Assembly (NCBI RefSeq): GCF_015594545.1
Contig: NZ_JADIIO010000001.1
Span: 372,001 to 436,000 of the forward strand
Length of the DNA stretch: 64,000 nt
Direction of reading: 5' to 3'
Source of the DNA: Staphylococcus durrellii
GTDB taxonomy: Bacteria; Bacillota; Bacilli; Staphylococcales; Staphylococcaceae
Part shown: positions 44,761 through 54,327 of the stretch, in pieces
How the letters are laid out: every line of letters starts with the position of its first letter
How positions within the stretch are numbered: position 1 is the first letter of the stretch
Program-made: the position numbers and the translations under genes
Notes under the pieces: generated by a model
Databases searched by the model: none
What the model was told of the DNA's origin: nothing
Seen by the model: only the letters and a program-made list of their open reading frames with translations

Positions 44761-46044
44761 ATGAGTGCATTAGATAAATCATTTAGACATTTATCAAGAG
44801 AAGAAAAGTTAAATGAATTAGAAGCACAGGGCCTACTGACTGAGGAGTACAAAAATCATCTGCTAAAAAATCAAGTTATCGATGAAGACATAGCGAATAG
44901 TCTAATAGAAAATGTTATTGGTCAGGGAGCTATTCCTGTAGGTATCTTACCTAATATCATTGTCGATAAAAAAAGTTATGCGGTTCCTATGATGGTTGAA
45001 GAACCTTCAGTTGTTGCTGCAGCGAGTTACGGTGCCAAACTCGTAAATAACACTGGTGGTTTTAAAGTTGTGACGAGCGAACGACTAATGATAGGACAAA
45101 TTGTATTTGATGATGTACAAGACACAGAAGCATTAGCTACTAAAATTTATCAGTTGGAAGACCAATTAAAATCAATTGCTGATGAAGTTTATCCATCTAT
45201 TATTAATCGTGGGGGAGGCTATCGACGTATTGAAATAGATACTTTTCCAACAGAAAATTTATTGTCTCTTAAAGTCTTTGTAGACACCAAAGATGCAATG
45301 GGTGCCAATATGTTAAACACTATTTTGGAAGGTATAGCGTCGCATTTAAAACTTGAACTCAATGATAGTAATGTTTTAATGAGTATTTTATCTAACCATG
45401 CTACAGCATCTGTAGTAAAAGTTGAAGGTGAAATTCAAGTATCGGATCTAGCAAAAGGTAATTATGATGGAAAAACAGTTGCTCACCGTATGGAGAGAGC
45501 TTCAGTATTAGCTCAAGTAGATATTCATCGTGCTGCAACGCATAATAAAGGTGTAATGAATGGTATACATGCGGTTGTGCTTGCAACAGGTAATGATACG
45601 CGTGGTGCTGAAGCGAGCGCACATGCTTATGCAAGTAAAGATGGGCGATATCAAGGACTTGCAACATGGAAATACGATCGAGAAAGACAACGTTTAATTG
45701 GTACAATAGAAGTGCCGATGACGCTAGCAACGGTAGGTGGTGGTACCAAAGTTTTACCAATTGCGCAAGCTGCATTAAATATATTAAATGTAGAAAGTGC
45801 CCAAGAATTAGGGCATGTCGTTGCTTCGGTTGGTTTGGCACAAAACTTTTCTGCTTGTCGCGCATTAGTATCTGAAGGCATACAACAAGGTCACATGTCA
45901 TTACAATATAAATCTTTAGCAATTGTTGTAGGTGCTCAAGGTGAAGAGATAAGTTACGTAGCAAACGCCTTAAAGCAAGAAATACAGGCTAATACAGATG
46001 CTGCAAAACGCATATTACAAGATTACCGTTATAGTAACAAATAA
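44761..46044 (+). CDS. mvaA: Hydroxymethylglutaryl-CoA reductase, class II
   Basis: A 427-residue class II HMG-CoA reductase giving mevalonate. Motifs are ENVIGQGAIPVGI near the N-terminus, DAMGANMLN (about 178-186), and GGGTKVLPIAQAALNIL in the nucleotide/CoA region. The catalytic histidine expected near the C-terminus is harder to point to; GHMSLQYKSLAI is the likely segment. ATG at 44761 is used; a longer frame starts inside the thiolase gene but lacks a site, whereas GAAAGGA sits at the thiolase end. It is the second gene of the thiolase-mvaA operon and ends at a strong terminator. Confidence 0.95.
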   Translation: MSALDKSFRHLSREEKLNELEAQGLLTEEYKNHLLKNQVIDEDIANSLIENVIGQGAIPVGILPNIIVDKKSYAVPMMVEEPSVVAAASYGAKLVNNTGGFKVVTSERLMIGQIVFDDVQDTEALATKIYQLEDQLKSIADEVYPSIINRGGGYRRIEIDTFPTENLLSLKVFVDTKDAMGANMLNTILEGIASHLKLELNDSNVLMSILSNHATASVVKVEGEIQVSDLAKGNYDGKTVAHRMERASVLAQVDIHRAATHNKGVMNGIHAVVLATGNDTRGAEASAHAYASKDGRYQGLATWKYDRERQRLIGTIEVPMTLATVGGGTKVLPIAQAALNILNVESAQELGHVVASVGLAQNFSACRALVSEGIQQGHMSLQYKSLAIVVGAQGEEISYVANALKQEIQANTDAAKRILQDYRYSNK

Positions 46045-46047
46045 TCA

Positions 46048-46098
46048 AAAAGAGACAGTTATAAGACATAATATGTGACTTATAACTGTCTCTTTAAT
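46048..46098 (+). terminator. Terminator of the thiolase-mvaA operon
   Basis: AAAGAGACAGTTATAAG pairs perfectly with CTTATAACTGTCTCTTT (17 bp), followed by a T-rich tail. Confidence 0.88.
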
Positions 46099-46141
46099 TA
46101 ATAAATGTAATGATATTTTTTGGTAAAACTTTACTTAATGT

Positions 46142-46510
46142 TCATATACCATATGCGCGTGCGCGACTGTAATTATAGTATGAAATTTTTATACTACTGC
46201 TTTTATATACAGTTTCAACGTAGGAGACGTGACCAAAATAACCAGCAGTTGATTGTAGAATAGCTCGAGGAACAGGCCTTGTTCCTACACGATGACCTGA
46301 CCGTTTGGCATTTTTGTACCAATGGTTCGCATTTCTCCAGCAATTAGGAATAGGTTTATATACTTGGCATAATAATATTTGACGGCATAGGAAATATTGG
46401 AGTTGTTGAGTGCTTAAAAGGTAACATTAGTCGTAAATAGCAAAGTAAAAGCGACAGCAATGCGACATAGTATTTTTTCTTAAGACTTTTTTTACTAAAA
46501 GGCTAATTAA
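46142..46510 (-). pseudogene. Decayed secreted CHAP-domain amidase (SsaA-like)
   Basis: On the minus strand, 46142-46370 reads as the end of a CHAP domain: PNCWRNANHWYKNAKRSG, then PRAILQSTAGYFGHVSYVE, then ISYYNYS and a stop. This matches the NxWGNAxxW...GAILQSxxxGHVAYVE pattern of SsaA-type wall amidases. The catalytic-cysteine segment (normally RQCTWYVYNK) is degraded to RQILLCQVYK, so the cysteine is out of place. Upstream (46390-46510) a signal-peptide-like stretch (KKKYYVALLSLLL) occurs in a different frame, with no intact start. The gene therefore has at least one frameshift plus substitutions. From memory, S. aureus carries an SsaA-like gene in this same slot between mvaA and cidR. 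Confidence 0.75.
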
Positions 46511-46688
46511 GGTTGAACAATATAAGTTGTCTTAACAACAACAATTAATATAATAGCGACATAATAAATATTACTGTAATATAAAACTAAGATTAAATTT
46601 AAAATCATTATTTGTTTTAACGAGTAACAGGATATTCATGATAAAATTTACATAATATAGATAATAGAATAGGCAGGTGTAAAGCTCT
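46511..46688. other. Intergenic region between the CHAP remnant and cidR
   Basis: 178 AT-rich bases, presumably holding the cidR promoter and the dead promoter of the remnant. No recognised site beyond a weak ribosome binding sequence for cidR. Confidence 0.4.
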
Positions 46689-47564
46689 GTGGATATTAAA
46701 CAAATGAACTATTTTGTAGAGGTCGTAAACCATGGTGGTATGACTAATGCTTCAAAAGCACTATATATAGCACAACCGACGATTAGTAAAGCAATTAAAG
46801 ATCTGGAAAATGAATTGGCAATGCCGTTATTTGATCGTAGTAAAAGACAAATAGTATTAACAGATGCGGGCGAAATCTTCTATAAGAAAAGTAAGGAAAT
46901 TTTAGCGTTATATAATAATCTGCCTACAGAAATAAATAGTTTGCTTGGCCTTGAAACCGGGCATATAAGTATTGGTTTATCAGCAGTGATGAACATGAAT
47001 CAATTTATAAAATTATTAGGCGAATTTCATCAATTGTATCCTAATGTGACGTATAACATGGTTGAAAATGGCGGGAAGATGATTGAATCTCAACTTTATA
47101 ATGACGAAATTGATATTGGAATAACAACCATACCTGTTGATAGTACCATCTTTAATTCTATTCCTTTATACCAAGAAGACTTGAGGCTAGTACTTAATAA
47201 GGAACACAGGTTAGCCAACAATTCTACCATCGCAATGTCAGAATTAACAGAAGAAGATTTTATTTTATTTAATGAAGATTTTTATCTGAATGATAAAATA
47301 AGAGAAGCGGCAAAAAATGCTGGGTTTATACCTAAAACGATTTCTAAAATTTCGCAATGGAATTTTATTGATAATCTATTAAACGCACACTTAGGTGTAA
47401 GTATTTTACCGGAAAGTATTGTCCAAATGCTAGATAGTAATTTTAAAGTTATCAAAATTGATGATCCAGCAATGAAATGGCAACTAGGGGTTATTTGGAA
47501 AAAGGATAAATACTTAAGCCACGCGACGCGAAAATGGATTAATTTTATGGAACAAAGATTATAA
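46689..47564 (+). CDS. cidR: LysR-type regulator CidR
   Basis: A 291-residue LysR-family regulator. The N-terminal helix-turn-helix reads MTNASKALYIAQPTISKAIKDLENEL (about 18-43). A periplasmic-binding-like effector domain follows to the end. It starts with GTG at 46689 behind AGGCAGGTG. It lies directly upstream of cidA-cidB-cidC on the same strand. In S. aureus, CidR responds to overflow carbon metabolism (acetate and excess glucose) and activates cidABC and alsSD. Gene order makes the assignment secure. A weak long-loop terminator lies before cidA. Confidence 0.93.
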   Translation: MDIKQMNYFVEVVNHGGMTNASKALYIAQPTISKAIKDLENELAMPLFDRSKRQIVLTDAGEIFYKKSKEILALYNNLPTEINSLLGLETGHISIGLSAVMNMNQFIKLLGEFHQLYPNVTYNMVENGGKMIESQLYNDEIDIGITTIPVDSTIFNSIPLYQEDLRLVLNKEHRLANNSTIAMSELTEEDFILFNEDFYLNDKIREAAKNAGFIPKTISKISQWNFIDNLLNAHLGVSILPESIVQMLDSNFKVIKIDDPAMKWQLGVIWKKDKYLSHATRKWINFMEQRL

Positions 47565-47595
47565 AACTTGATATAACATTTGAACTAACATGTCT

Positions 47596-47677
47596 AAAGA
47601 GATGCAATGAGCTCACTAACGTTAAGCTATTATGGATTTTAAATAAGGTTTGTGGCTTACGAAAGCGTCTCTTTTTA
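47596..47677 (+). terminator. Probable terminator of cidR
   Basis: AAAGAGATGC (47596-47605) pairs with GCGTCTCTTT (47665-47674), followed by TTATTA. The loop is about 59 bases with weak internal pairing, so the efficiency is uncertain. Confidence 0.5.
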
Positions 47678-47694
47678 TTATGGTGCATAATGTA

Positions 47695-47708
47695 AGCAAT
47701 CGTTTTCA
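47695..47708 (-). promoter_or_regulatory. Possible cre site upstream of cidA
   Basis: Read on the minus strand, TGAAAACGATTGCT fits the relaxed cre pattern TGNAANCGNWNNCW. It lies about 125 bases upstream of cidA. A carbon catabolite link for cid genes would make sense, but the stricter consensus is missed at two positions. Confidence 0.35.
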
Positions 47709-47831
47709 TAGAAAAAAGTAATAGATAGTATGTAAAATCAATATTTTTATTATGGGACATTTAAGCTTACAATAATAACTGTAATCAAAACAACCACTGA
47801 ATAGAACCATTAGGAAAAGGGTGATTATTGA

Positions 47832-48218
47832 ATGCAGTTAGCTTTAAAAGTTATAAAAATTATAATTCAAATTGCTGTAATTTCAGGAATAACGTACTTA
47901 GGTAATGTATTACAACAAGTTTTGCATATACCTATTGCAGGTAGTATTGTCGGTCTAGCTTTATTTTTCTTATTATTACAATTTAAAGTAATCCCGGAAA
48001 AATGGGTTAAAGAAGGTGCAAACTTCTTGCTCGCAACAATGGTCTTTTTCTTTGTGCCATCAGTCGTTGGTATAATGGATATTGCTTCTAATATTAATTT
48101 AAATTACATTGTATTTTTCTTATTAGTTATTGCTGGCACTTGTAGCGTGGCATTAATTTCGGGATATATCGCTGAAAAAATGTTTAAAACGTCAAATGGC
48201 AGTAACGGGAGTGATTAG
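47832..48218 (+). CDS. cidA: Holin-like protein CidA
   Basis: A 128-residue protein of the LrgA/CidA family with four membrane segments (about 8-25, 30-50, 63-82, 88-112) and a short charged tail. [31 protein letters not shown] is the diagnostic segment (given by position: about residues 53-83). In S. aureus it is holin-like, promotes murein hydrolase activity and lysis in biofilms, and may move small metabolites. It abuts cidB with no gap. Its position behind cidR identifies it as cidA rather than lrgA. Confidence 0.93.
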   Translation: MQLALKVIKIIIQIAVISGITYLGNVLQQVLHIPIAGSIVGLALFFLLLQFKVIPEKWVKEGANFLLATMVFFFVPSVVGIMDIASNINLNYIVFFLLVIAGTCSVALISGYIAEKMFKTSNGSNGSD

Positions 48219-48905
48219 ATGTTAGTTTTAAAAACATTAATCATGATTGTTTTAACAGTTATAACTTATCTAATTGCAAGAAAATTGCAATTAAAGTTTA
48301 AACATCCATTATTAAATCCAGCGTTAATATCTTCACTATTTATTATTATTATCTTATTAATATTTAGTAAAGACTATAATGATTATATGGCAGGAGGAAA
48401 ATGGATTAATTACTTGTTAAATTCAACGGTCGTCTGTTTGGCGTATCCATTATATAAAAATAGGAAAATGATTTTACAACATGCTAACATTATATTTACG
48501 AGCGTTATTGCAGCAGTAGTAATTAATTTCTTTCTTCTTTTTATCACTTTAAAGCTAATGGGTTACTCAAAAGAAGTTATAGTAACATTACTTCCAAGAT
48601 CAATCACAGCTGCGGTAGGCATTGAATTATCACACCAACTAGGTGGTACAGACACAATTACTGTCATGTTTATTATATGTACAGGATTAATTGGCAGTAT
48701 ACTTGGGGCATACTTGTTAAAACTTGCTAAATTTCAAACATCCATTGCCCGTGGATTAACGTATGGGAATTCATCGCATGCATTCGGAACAGCTAAAGCA
48801 CTTGAACTTGATATTGAATCTGGTGCATTTAGCTCGATTGGTATGATTTTAAATGCTATATTAAGTTCTATCCTCATACCTATATTATTGTTATTACTTT
48901 ATTAA
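48219..48905 (+). CDS. cidB: LrgB-family membrane protein CidB
   Basis: A 228-residue membrane protein of the LrgB family with six or so hydrophobic segments. [20 protein letters not shown] (about 127-146) and [18 protein letters not shown] (about 183-200) are family hallmarks. It starts immediately after the cidA stop codon. It works with CidA, and pyruvate or acetate transport has been proposed for relatives. cidC follows after 85 bases with no terminator, consistent with a cidABC transcript. Confidence 0.93.
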   Translation: MLVLKTLIMIVLTVITYLIARKLQLKFKHPLLNPALISSLFIIIILLIFSKDYNDYMAGGKWINYLLNSTVVCLAYPLYKNRKMILQHANIIFTSVIAAVVINFFLLFITLKLMGYSKEVIVTLLPRSITAAVGIELSHQLGGTDTITVMFIICTGLIGSILGAYLLKLAKFQTSIARGLTYGNSSHAFGTAKALELDIESGAFSSIGMILNAILSSILIPILLLLLY

Positions 48906-48990
48906 AATATGAATTAAGCATTTGTTTTGAAAGAAAAAAATCTGAATCGTATAATTTTAAACATTGAGTTTTTGAAAGGAGCTTTTTACA

Positions 48991-50733
48991 TTGGCAAAAA
49001 TTAAAGGAAATCATGCATTAGTAAAAGCGTTACAAGCTTGGGATATAGATCATATTTATGGTATCCCTGGAGATTCAATCGATGCAGTCGTTGATAGCTT
49101 GAGAACAGAAAGAAATAATATTGATTTTCTACATGTAAGACATGAGGAAGTTGGAAGCTTAGCAGCAGCTAGTTACACAAAATTAACAGGTAAAATTGGT
49201 GTAGCACTTAGTATAGGCGGACCAGGTGTAGTTCACTTATTAAATGGTATGTACGATGCTAAGATGGATAATGTACCTCAGTTAGTCTTAGCCGGCCAAA
49301 CTAATTCAACTGAACTTGGAACTAAAGCGTTCCAAGAAACTGATATTTACAACATGGTTGAAGATGTAGCAGTTTATAGACGTCAAATTACTGAAAAAGA
49401 TAAAGACATTTTTGGTATAGTCAATGAAGCTATTCGAACAGCTTATGAGAAAAAAGGTGTAGCAGTATTAATATTACCAAATAACTTATTATCACAAAAA
49501 GTTAAAGATACTACTAATACTAAAGTAGATACTGCACCTCCAGCTCGTGTAGCTCCGAAACAACGTAGCGTTAAAAAAGCAGCGAAATTAATCGATAAAA
49601 GTAAACGTCCAGTGATGATTATCGGTACTGGTGCTAAACATGCTAAAGACGAAGTTAGAGAATTTATTGAAGCGGCTAAAATACCTTCAATTATAACTTT
49701 ACCAGCGAAAGGTATTTTACCAGATTCACATCCTTATAATTTAGGTAACTTAGGTAAGATTGGTACGAAAGTATCTTATCAAACAATTCAAGATGCAGAT
49801 TTACTAATTATGTTAGGTACTAACTATCCTTATGTTAATTATTTACCTAAGAAAAATATTAAAGCTATTCAAATAGACACTAACCCAGAAGCTATCGGAC
49901 ACCGTTTTGACGTCAATGTTGGTATCGTAGGAGATAGTAAATATGCTTTACAACAACTTACTGATTCAATTAAACACGTTTCAAACAGAGACTTTATGAC
50001 TAAAACACTAGAACGTAAAGCTACATGGGATTCTTGGATGGATAAAGATAAAGCTGATGAAAGTAATCCAATTCGTCCAGAACGTGTAATGGATGCAATT
50101 AACAAAGTTAGAGACGATGATGCTATCTTTTCTATTGATGTAGGTACTTCAACTGTTTGGTCAACGCGTTATCTTGATTTAACTGTTAATAACAAATTCA
50201 TCGTATCTAGTTGGTTAGGTACTATGGGTTGTGCTTTACCAGGTGCAATTGCCGCTAAACGTGCTTATCCAAATAGACAAGTTGTTGGTATTGCTGGCGA
50301 CGGTGCATTCCAAATGGTAATGCAAGACTTCGCAACTGCTGTGCAATATGATATGCCAATGACAATATTCGTTATGAACAACGAAGAACTTTCATTCATT
50401 AAATATGAACAACAAGCTGCAGGCGAATTAGAGTATGCCATCGACTTTACTGATATGGATCTCGCTAAATTTGCTGAGAGTGCTGGCGGCGTAGGATATA
50501 CGTTAAAAGATCCAAAACGTATTGATGAAGTTGTAGAAGAAGCTATGTCACAAAATAGACCTACAATCGTTAACGTTTATGTTGATCCAAATGCTGCACC
50601 ATTACCAGGTAAAATTGTTAAAGATGAAGCACTTAACTATGGTAAATGGGCTTATAGATCAATTACTGAAGATAAAAAATTAGACTTAGATGAAATTCCA
50701 CCACTTTCAACAGCGGCTAAACGTTTCTTCTAA
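48991..50733 (+). CDS. cidC: Pyruvate oxidase (pyruvate:menaquinone oxidoreductase) CidC
   Basis: A 580-residue TPP/FAD enzyme converting pyruvate to acetate and CO2 at the membrane, with electrons going to menaquinone. The PYR domain starts HALVKALQAWDIDHIYGIPGDSIDA with the conserved glutamate in VRHEEVGSLAAASY. A central FAD domain follows, and then the TPP motif GIAGDGAFQMVMQDF...MNN (about 432-462). The first half is nearly identical to S. aureus CidC. It starts with TTG at 48991 behind GAAAGGAGC. Acetate formed by CidC drives acidification and cell death linked to CidAB. Confidence 0.95.
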   Translation: MAKIKGNHALVKALQAWDIDHIYGIPGDSIDAVVDSLRTERNNIDFLHVRHEEVGSLAAASYTKLTGKIGVALSIGGPGVVHLLNGMYDAKMDNVPQLVLAGQTNSTELGTKAFQETDIYNMVEDVAVYRRQITEKDKDIFGIVNEAIRTAYEKKGVAVLILPNNLLSQKVKDTTNTKVDTAPPARVAPKQRSVKKAAKLIDKSKRPVMIIGTGAKHAKDEVREFIEAAKIPSIITLPAKGILPDSHPYNLGNLGKIGTKVSYQTIQDADLLIMLGTNYPYVNYLPKKNIKAIQIDTNPEAIGHRFDVNVGIVGDSKYALQQLTDSIKHVSNRDFMTKTLERKATWDSWMDKDKADESNPIRPERVMDAINKVRDDDAIFSIDVGTSTVWSTRYLDLTVNNKFIVSSWLGTMGCALPGAIAAKRAYPNRQVVGIAGDGAFQMVMQDFATAVQYDMPMTIFVMNNEELSFIKYEQQAAGELEYAIDFTDMDLAKFAESAGGVGYTLKDPKRIDEVVEEAMSQNRPTIVNVYVDPNAAPLPGKIVKDEALNYGKWAYRSITEDKKLDLDEIPPLSTAAKRFF

Positions 50734-50756
50734 GCATAATATGGTTTGAATTTACA

Positions 50757-50787
50757 GAGACAATCGTTTAAGCGATTGTCTTTTTTT
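50757..50787 (+). terminator. Terminator of cidC
   Basis: AGACAATCG pairs with CGATTGTCT, with TTTAAG in the loop, followed by TTTTTTT. Confidence 0.85.
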
Positions 50788-50904
50788 ATCTGATCAAATA
50801 GCTAACATAATAATATTTTGAGCAATATTAATATACTTAGATTAATTTTTAAGTACTAGTTTATAATCTTAATAATTACAACATTGACTAAAGGGGTTCA
50901 TGTT

Positions 50905-51011
50905 ATGAAAAAATTATTATAAGTTTTTAAGATCAAAACGCATATACATATGCACTTCTAATGCTTATAATCGTCGGCGCTATGGCAATAGCTTTAATTT
51001 TATATTATTAG
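50905..51011 (+). pseudogene. Broken small hydrophobic peptide gene
   Basis: A ribosome binding site (AAAGGGG, 50890) precedes ATG AAA AAA TTA TTA and then an immediate stop. From 50931 another frame reads DQNAYTYALLMLIIVGAMA and continues IALILYY before a stop at 51009. This looks like a 30-35 residue single-span membrane peptide disrupted by at least two changes. No family recognised. It could instead be a leader-like non-coding stretch. Confidence 0.4.
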
Positions 51012-51036
51012 CAAAGTTAAAAAGCTGGAGTGTCAG

Positions 51037-51065
51037 TTGTTTGGCACGTCTCTTTCATATATAAT
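51037..51065 (+). promoter_or_regulatory. glcB promoter
   Basis: TTGTTT (51037-51042), a 17-base spacer and TATAAT (51060-51065). Transcription would begin about 15 bases before the antiterminator element. Confidence 0.6.
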
Positions 51066-51086
51066 ATTGATGAAATTATCGAATAT

Positions 51087-51160
51087 GCGTGTTACTGGTT
51101 AGGCAGGCATGAGCAAACGAGACTATTACTGTTAATAGTTTTTTTGCTCATGCCTTTTTT
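51087..51160 (+). promoter_or_regulatory. GlcT-type RAT antiterminator with overlapping terminator
   Basis: GTGTTACTGG...CAGGCATGAG (51090-51113) closely resembles the ribonucleic antiterminator of ptsG-type genes bound by GlcT. Its 3' part overlaps the left arm of a perfect 13-bp terminator stem (AGGCATGAGCAAA at 51105-51117 with 51143-51155), followed by TTTTTT. GlcT binding in glucose would stop the terminator from forming, so glcB is glucose-induced. No glcT gene is in the window. Confidence 0.75.
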
Positions 51161-51203
51161 GCGTGCATTGATGATAATAAATTTATGAAGGGATGTTAGA
51201 AAC

Positions 51204-53279
51204 ATGTTTAAACGTTTTTTTGGTCATTTGCAACGTATTGGTAAAGCTTTAATGTTACCAGTAGCAATATTACCAGCTGCTGGTATCTTATTAGCTATTG
51301 GGAATGCAATGCATAATGAACAACTTGTATCGTTAGCACCTTGGTTGAAATATGAAATATTTACAATTATTTCTTCAATCATGGAATCAGCTGGGCAAAT
51401 TATATTTGATAACTTACCATTACTATTCGCAGTAGGAACTGCGCTAGGTTTAGCAGGTGGAGACGGTGTTGCAGCATTAGCAGCGCTCGTAGGTTTTTTA
51501 ATTATGAATGCTACTATGGGTAAGATATTGCATATTTCAATAGATGATATATATAGTTATGCAGATGGTGCTAAAACATTAAGTCAAGCGAATAAAGAAC
51601 AATCGCACGCACTTATTCTAGGTATACCGACTTTACAAAGTGGTGTATTTGGTGGAATTATTATGGGAGCTTTAGCAGCATGGTGTTATAATCGATTTTA
51701 TAATATATCATTACCTCCATTTTTAGGCTTTTTTGCAGGAAAACGTTTTGTGCCAATTGTTACGTCTGTTGTTGCTATCTTTACGGGTGTTGCTCTAACT
51801 TTTGTATGGCCACCTATTCAAGATGGCTTAAATAATCTTTCCAATTTCTTATTAAATAAAAATTTAACTTTAACAACTTTTATATTCGGAATCATTGAAC
51901 GTTCCTTAATTCCATTTGGACTACATCATATATTTTATGCGCCGTTTTGGTTCGAATTTGGCCAATATGTAAATTTAGCGGGTGATGTTGTGCGTGGAGA
52001 TCAACGTATTTGGATAGCTCAAATGAATGATGGAGTTGATTTTACTGCTGGGGCATTTACGACAGGTAAATATCCATTTATGATGTTCGGTTTACCTGCT
52101 GCAGCTTTTGCTATTTACCGCAGTGCTCGTCCAGAGAATAAAAAATTAGTCGCTGGTTTAATGTTATCAGCTGGACTTACTTCATTTTTAACTGGTATTA
52201 CTGAACCTCTAGAATTTTCTTTCTTATTTGTAGCGCCAGTTCTTTATATTGTTCATGTATTATTGGCAGGAAGCTCATTTTTAATTATGCATTTATTAGA
52301 TGTAAAGATTGGTATGACATTCTCTGGAGGATTTATAGATTATATATTATACGGTTTACTTCACTGGGATCGTACAAATGCACTAATAGTTATACCAGTT
52401 GGATTAGTTTACGCGATAATCTATTACTTCTTATTTAGTATAGTTATTAAAAAATTCAATTTACAAACGCCGGGTAGAGAAGATGTAGAAGTGAAAAAAG
52501 AGAAAAATGCATTGTCTAGTTTGCCATCAAAAGTATTAAATGCTATGGGCGGACAAAGTAATATAGCTCATTTAGATGCATGTATTACGCGACTACGTGT
52601 AGAAGTGAACAATAAGACTAATGTCGACGTAGAGACACTAAAATCATTAGGTGCATCTGGCGTATTAATGGTTGGGAATAATATCCAAGCTATTTTTGGA
52701 CCGATGTCTGATCAACTTAAACATGATATGAATCGTATAATTAAGGGCGAAATTATAGATACAACTGAAACTGCCTACGATGAAAATAAGGAAGAAATGC
52801 ATAGTTCAATTATTAAAAGTGATAGTATATTAATTTCTGCGCCATTTAAAGGTAAACCAATACCTTTAGCAGATGTGCCTGACAAAGCCTTTGCTGCAAA
52901 GATGATGGGTGATGGGATTGGATTTGTTCCTCAAAGTGATATCGTGACAGCTCCTTTTAATGGTATAGTCAAAACAGTTTTCCCTACAAAACACGCTATT
53001 GGATTAGAATCAGATGAAGGATTAGAGATACTCATTCATATAGGTATTGATACTGTAAAATTAAAAGGGCAAGGATTTGAAACATTAGTAGAAGTAGACC
53101 AAGTAATTGAACAAGGTCAACCTTTAATTAAACTTGACTTGGATTACATAGAAAAGTACGCATCAAGTATCATCACGCCTTTAATATTTACCAATTTAAA
53201 TCAACAAAATGTAGAGCTTTTAACTACTGATGAGGTTGAGGAAGGCGATACAATAATTAACATAAAGATTAAAAAGTAA
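51204..53279 (+). CDS. glcB: Glucose-type PTS transporter EIICBA
   Basis: A 691-residue three-domain permease. EIIC spans residues 1-415, with ten or so membrane segments and the GITEPLEF signature near 331. EIIB is about 440-515 with phosphocysteine C460 in [14 protein letters not shown] is about 540-691 with the active histidine H612 in [10 protein letters not shown] and H597 as its partner. It takes up and phosphorylates glucose, or a similar glucoside, using PEP via HPr. A leader with a GlcT-type antiterminator precedes it. Position beside cid genes matches glcB in other staphylococci. No stand-alone EIIA is needed. It is monocistronic. Confidence 0.92.
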   Translation: MFKRFFGHLQRIGKALMLPVAILPAAGILLAIGNAMHNEQLVSLAPWLKYEIFTIISSIMESAGQIIFDNLPLLFAVGTALGLAGGDGVAALAALVGFLIMNATMGKILHISIDDIYSYADGAKTLSQANKEQSHALILGIPTLQSGVFGGIIMGALAAWCYNRFYNISLPPFLGFFAGKRFVPIVTSVVAIFTGVALTFVWPPIQDGLNNLSNFLLNKNLTLTTFIFGIIERSLIPFGLHHIFYAPFWFEFGQYVNLAGDVVRGDQRIWIAQMNDGVDFTAGAFTTGKYPFMMFGLPAAAFAIYRSARPENKKLVAGLMLSAGLTSFLTGITEPLEFSFLFVAPVLYIVHVLLAGSSFLIMHLLDVKIGMTFSGGFIDYILYGLLHWDRTNALIVIPVGLVYAIIYYFLFSIVIKKFNLQTPGREDVEVKKEKNALSSLPSKVLNAMGGQSNIAHLDACITRLRVEVNNKTNVDVETLKSLGASGVLMVGNNIQAIFGPMSDQLKHDMNRIIKGEIIDTTETAYDENKEEMHSSIIKSDSILISAPFKGKPIPLADVPDKAFAAKMMGDGIGFVPQSDIVTAPFNGIVKTVFPTKHAIGLESDEGLEILIHIGIDTVKLKGQGFETLVEVDQVIEQGQPLIKLDLDYIEKYASSIITPLIFTNLNQQNVELLTTDEVEEGDTIINIKIKK

Positions 53280-53705
53280 AATATTGAAATGGTTGCCTTA
53301 TAGGTACATTGCAGCAAAGTGTAATTTACTAAATCAGGACCATTTTAAAATAGATATATGTATAAAATATTTTCAATATACAAGATTTTGAATATAAAGT
53401 TTATATTATAAACCAATCAGCGCGTTTGAAAGAAAAAAGCGTTGATTGGTTTTTATTTTATTGTTTGTATCATTGGTCTTGCTTTCCAAGAAGGTTAAGC
53501 TGATGACTGCAGACTGAAGCTTATCCTGTGCCTCTAGGAATTTCACCAGTAATATTTATTGAATATAACTTAAAATTTACGTTTTAAGTTGGTAGACTAT
53601 TGATATTTAAATTGACATTGTATTTTATGACTATAACCGATATATCTTTACTAAATAACGTTTTAGGGAATAAAAAAAATAGATTATTTTTTAGAGGTGA
53701 AATGC
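53280..53705. other. Intergenic region after glcB
   Basis: 426 bases with a terminator (53411-53455). The part at 53461-53560 is more GC-rich and has open frames of 20-45 codons on both strands, but no start with a ribosome binding site and no family I can name. It may be a gene remnant. Confidence 0.4.
53411..53455 (+). terminator. Terminator of glcB
   Basis: AACCAATCAGCGC pairs with GCGTTGATTGGTT (one G-U pair), followed by TTTTATTTT. Confidence 0.8.
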
Positions 53706-54236
53706 ATGTCTATTACTAGAGGGATAAATCATATCGGTTTAACAGTTCCTAATATAGAAGAGGCAACTAAATTTTTCAAAGAAGCATTAGATGCTAAAAT
53801 AGCATATGATAGTCAAACAAAAGGAGATGATCCTCGGGCTGGTACGTTTGTGGAACATGTTTTAGGACTGGAACAAGGCGCCAAAATAATCAAAAAAAGA
53901 ATGCTGGTGTTTGGCAACGGACCTAACGTGGAGATGTTTGAATTTGAAAATGCACATCAGTCAGGAGCTGAAAACTTACAAGATATAGGTTATACACACA
54001 TATCATTTTATGTAGATGATTTTGATAATGCGGTGAAACGGGTGAAAAAAGCAGGAGGTGTGCCATTATCTGAACCTCACGAAAATACGCGATACGAAGA
54101 TACAAAAGGTAATGCTACAGTTTACATTAGAACACCATGGGGGAGCTTGCTAGAATTACAGACAATTCCTAATGGATTTTATTATCCTGATAACAGTGAA
54201 AGTAAGGTTTTTACACCTGAACGTGATGATAAATAA
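53706..54236 (+). CDS. VOC/glyoxalase-family protein
   Basis: A 176-residue VOC-fold protein. It begins ITRGINHIGLTVPNIEEATKF, with the first metal-ligand histidine in NHIGLTV. GYTHISFYVDDFDNAV carries the second histidine, and a glutamate sits in GSLLELQT near the end. This H/H/E set fits a metal-dependent lyase or dioxygenase such as methylmalonyl-CoA epimerase or lactoylglutathione lyase relatives. Substrate unknown. ATG at 53706 follows AGAGGTGAA. Upstream is the region after glcB. It may be co-transcribed with the thioesterase 90 bases downstream. Confidence 0.8.
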   Translation: MSITRGINHIGLTVPNIEEATKFFKEALDAKIAYDSQTKGDDPRAGTFVEHVLGLEQGAKIIKKRMLVFGNGPNVEMFEFENAHQSGAENLQDIGYTHISFYVDDFDNAVKRVKKAGGVPLSEPHENTRYEDTKGNATVYIRTPWGSLLELQTIPNGFYYPDNSESKVFTPERDDK

Positions 54237-54327
54237 TGAGTTGTCATTGTTGAATTATGTATATGAAAACGTTATATGTAATTTTTATAATAGGGTATAT
54301 AAATGTTGGTATTGAGGAGAGAGAAAC

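Larger units (their letters stand above)
50734..51203. other. Intergenic region between cidC and glcB
   Basis: 470 bases holding, in order: the cidC terminator, a broken small membrane-peptide frame (50905-51011), a sigma-A promoter (51037-51065), and a GlcT-type antiterminator with terminator (51087-51160). Confidence 0.6.

Noticed and set aside
45401..45964. A 187-codon open frame on the minus strand inside mvaA
   Set aside because: The opposite strand is a clear HMG-CoA reductase. The antisense translation is rich in Leu, His and Tyr with no motif and no ribosome binding site.
53461..53560. A small gene after the glcB terminator
   Set aside because: Open frames occur on both strands, but none has a start with a ribosome binding site or a recognisable family. 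Noted only as a possible remnant.
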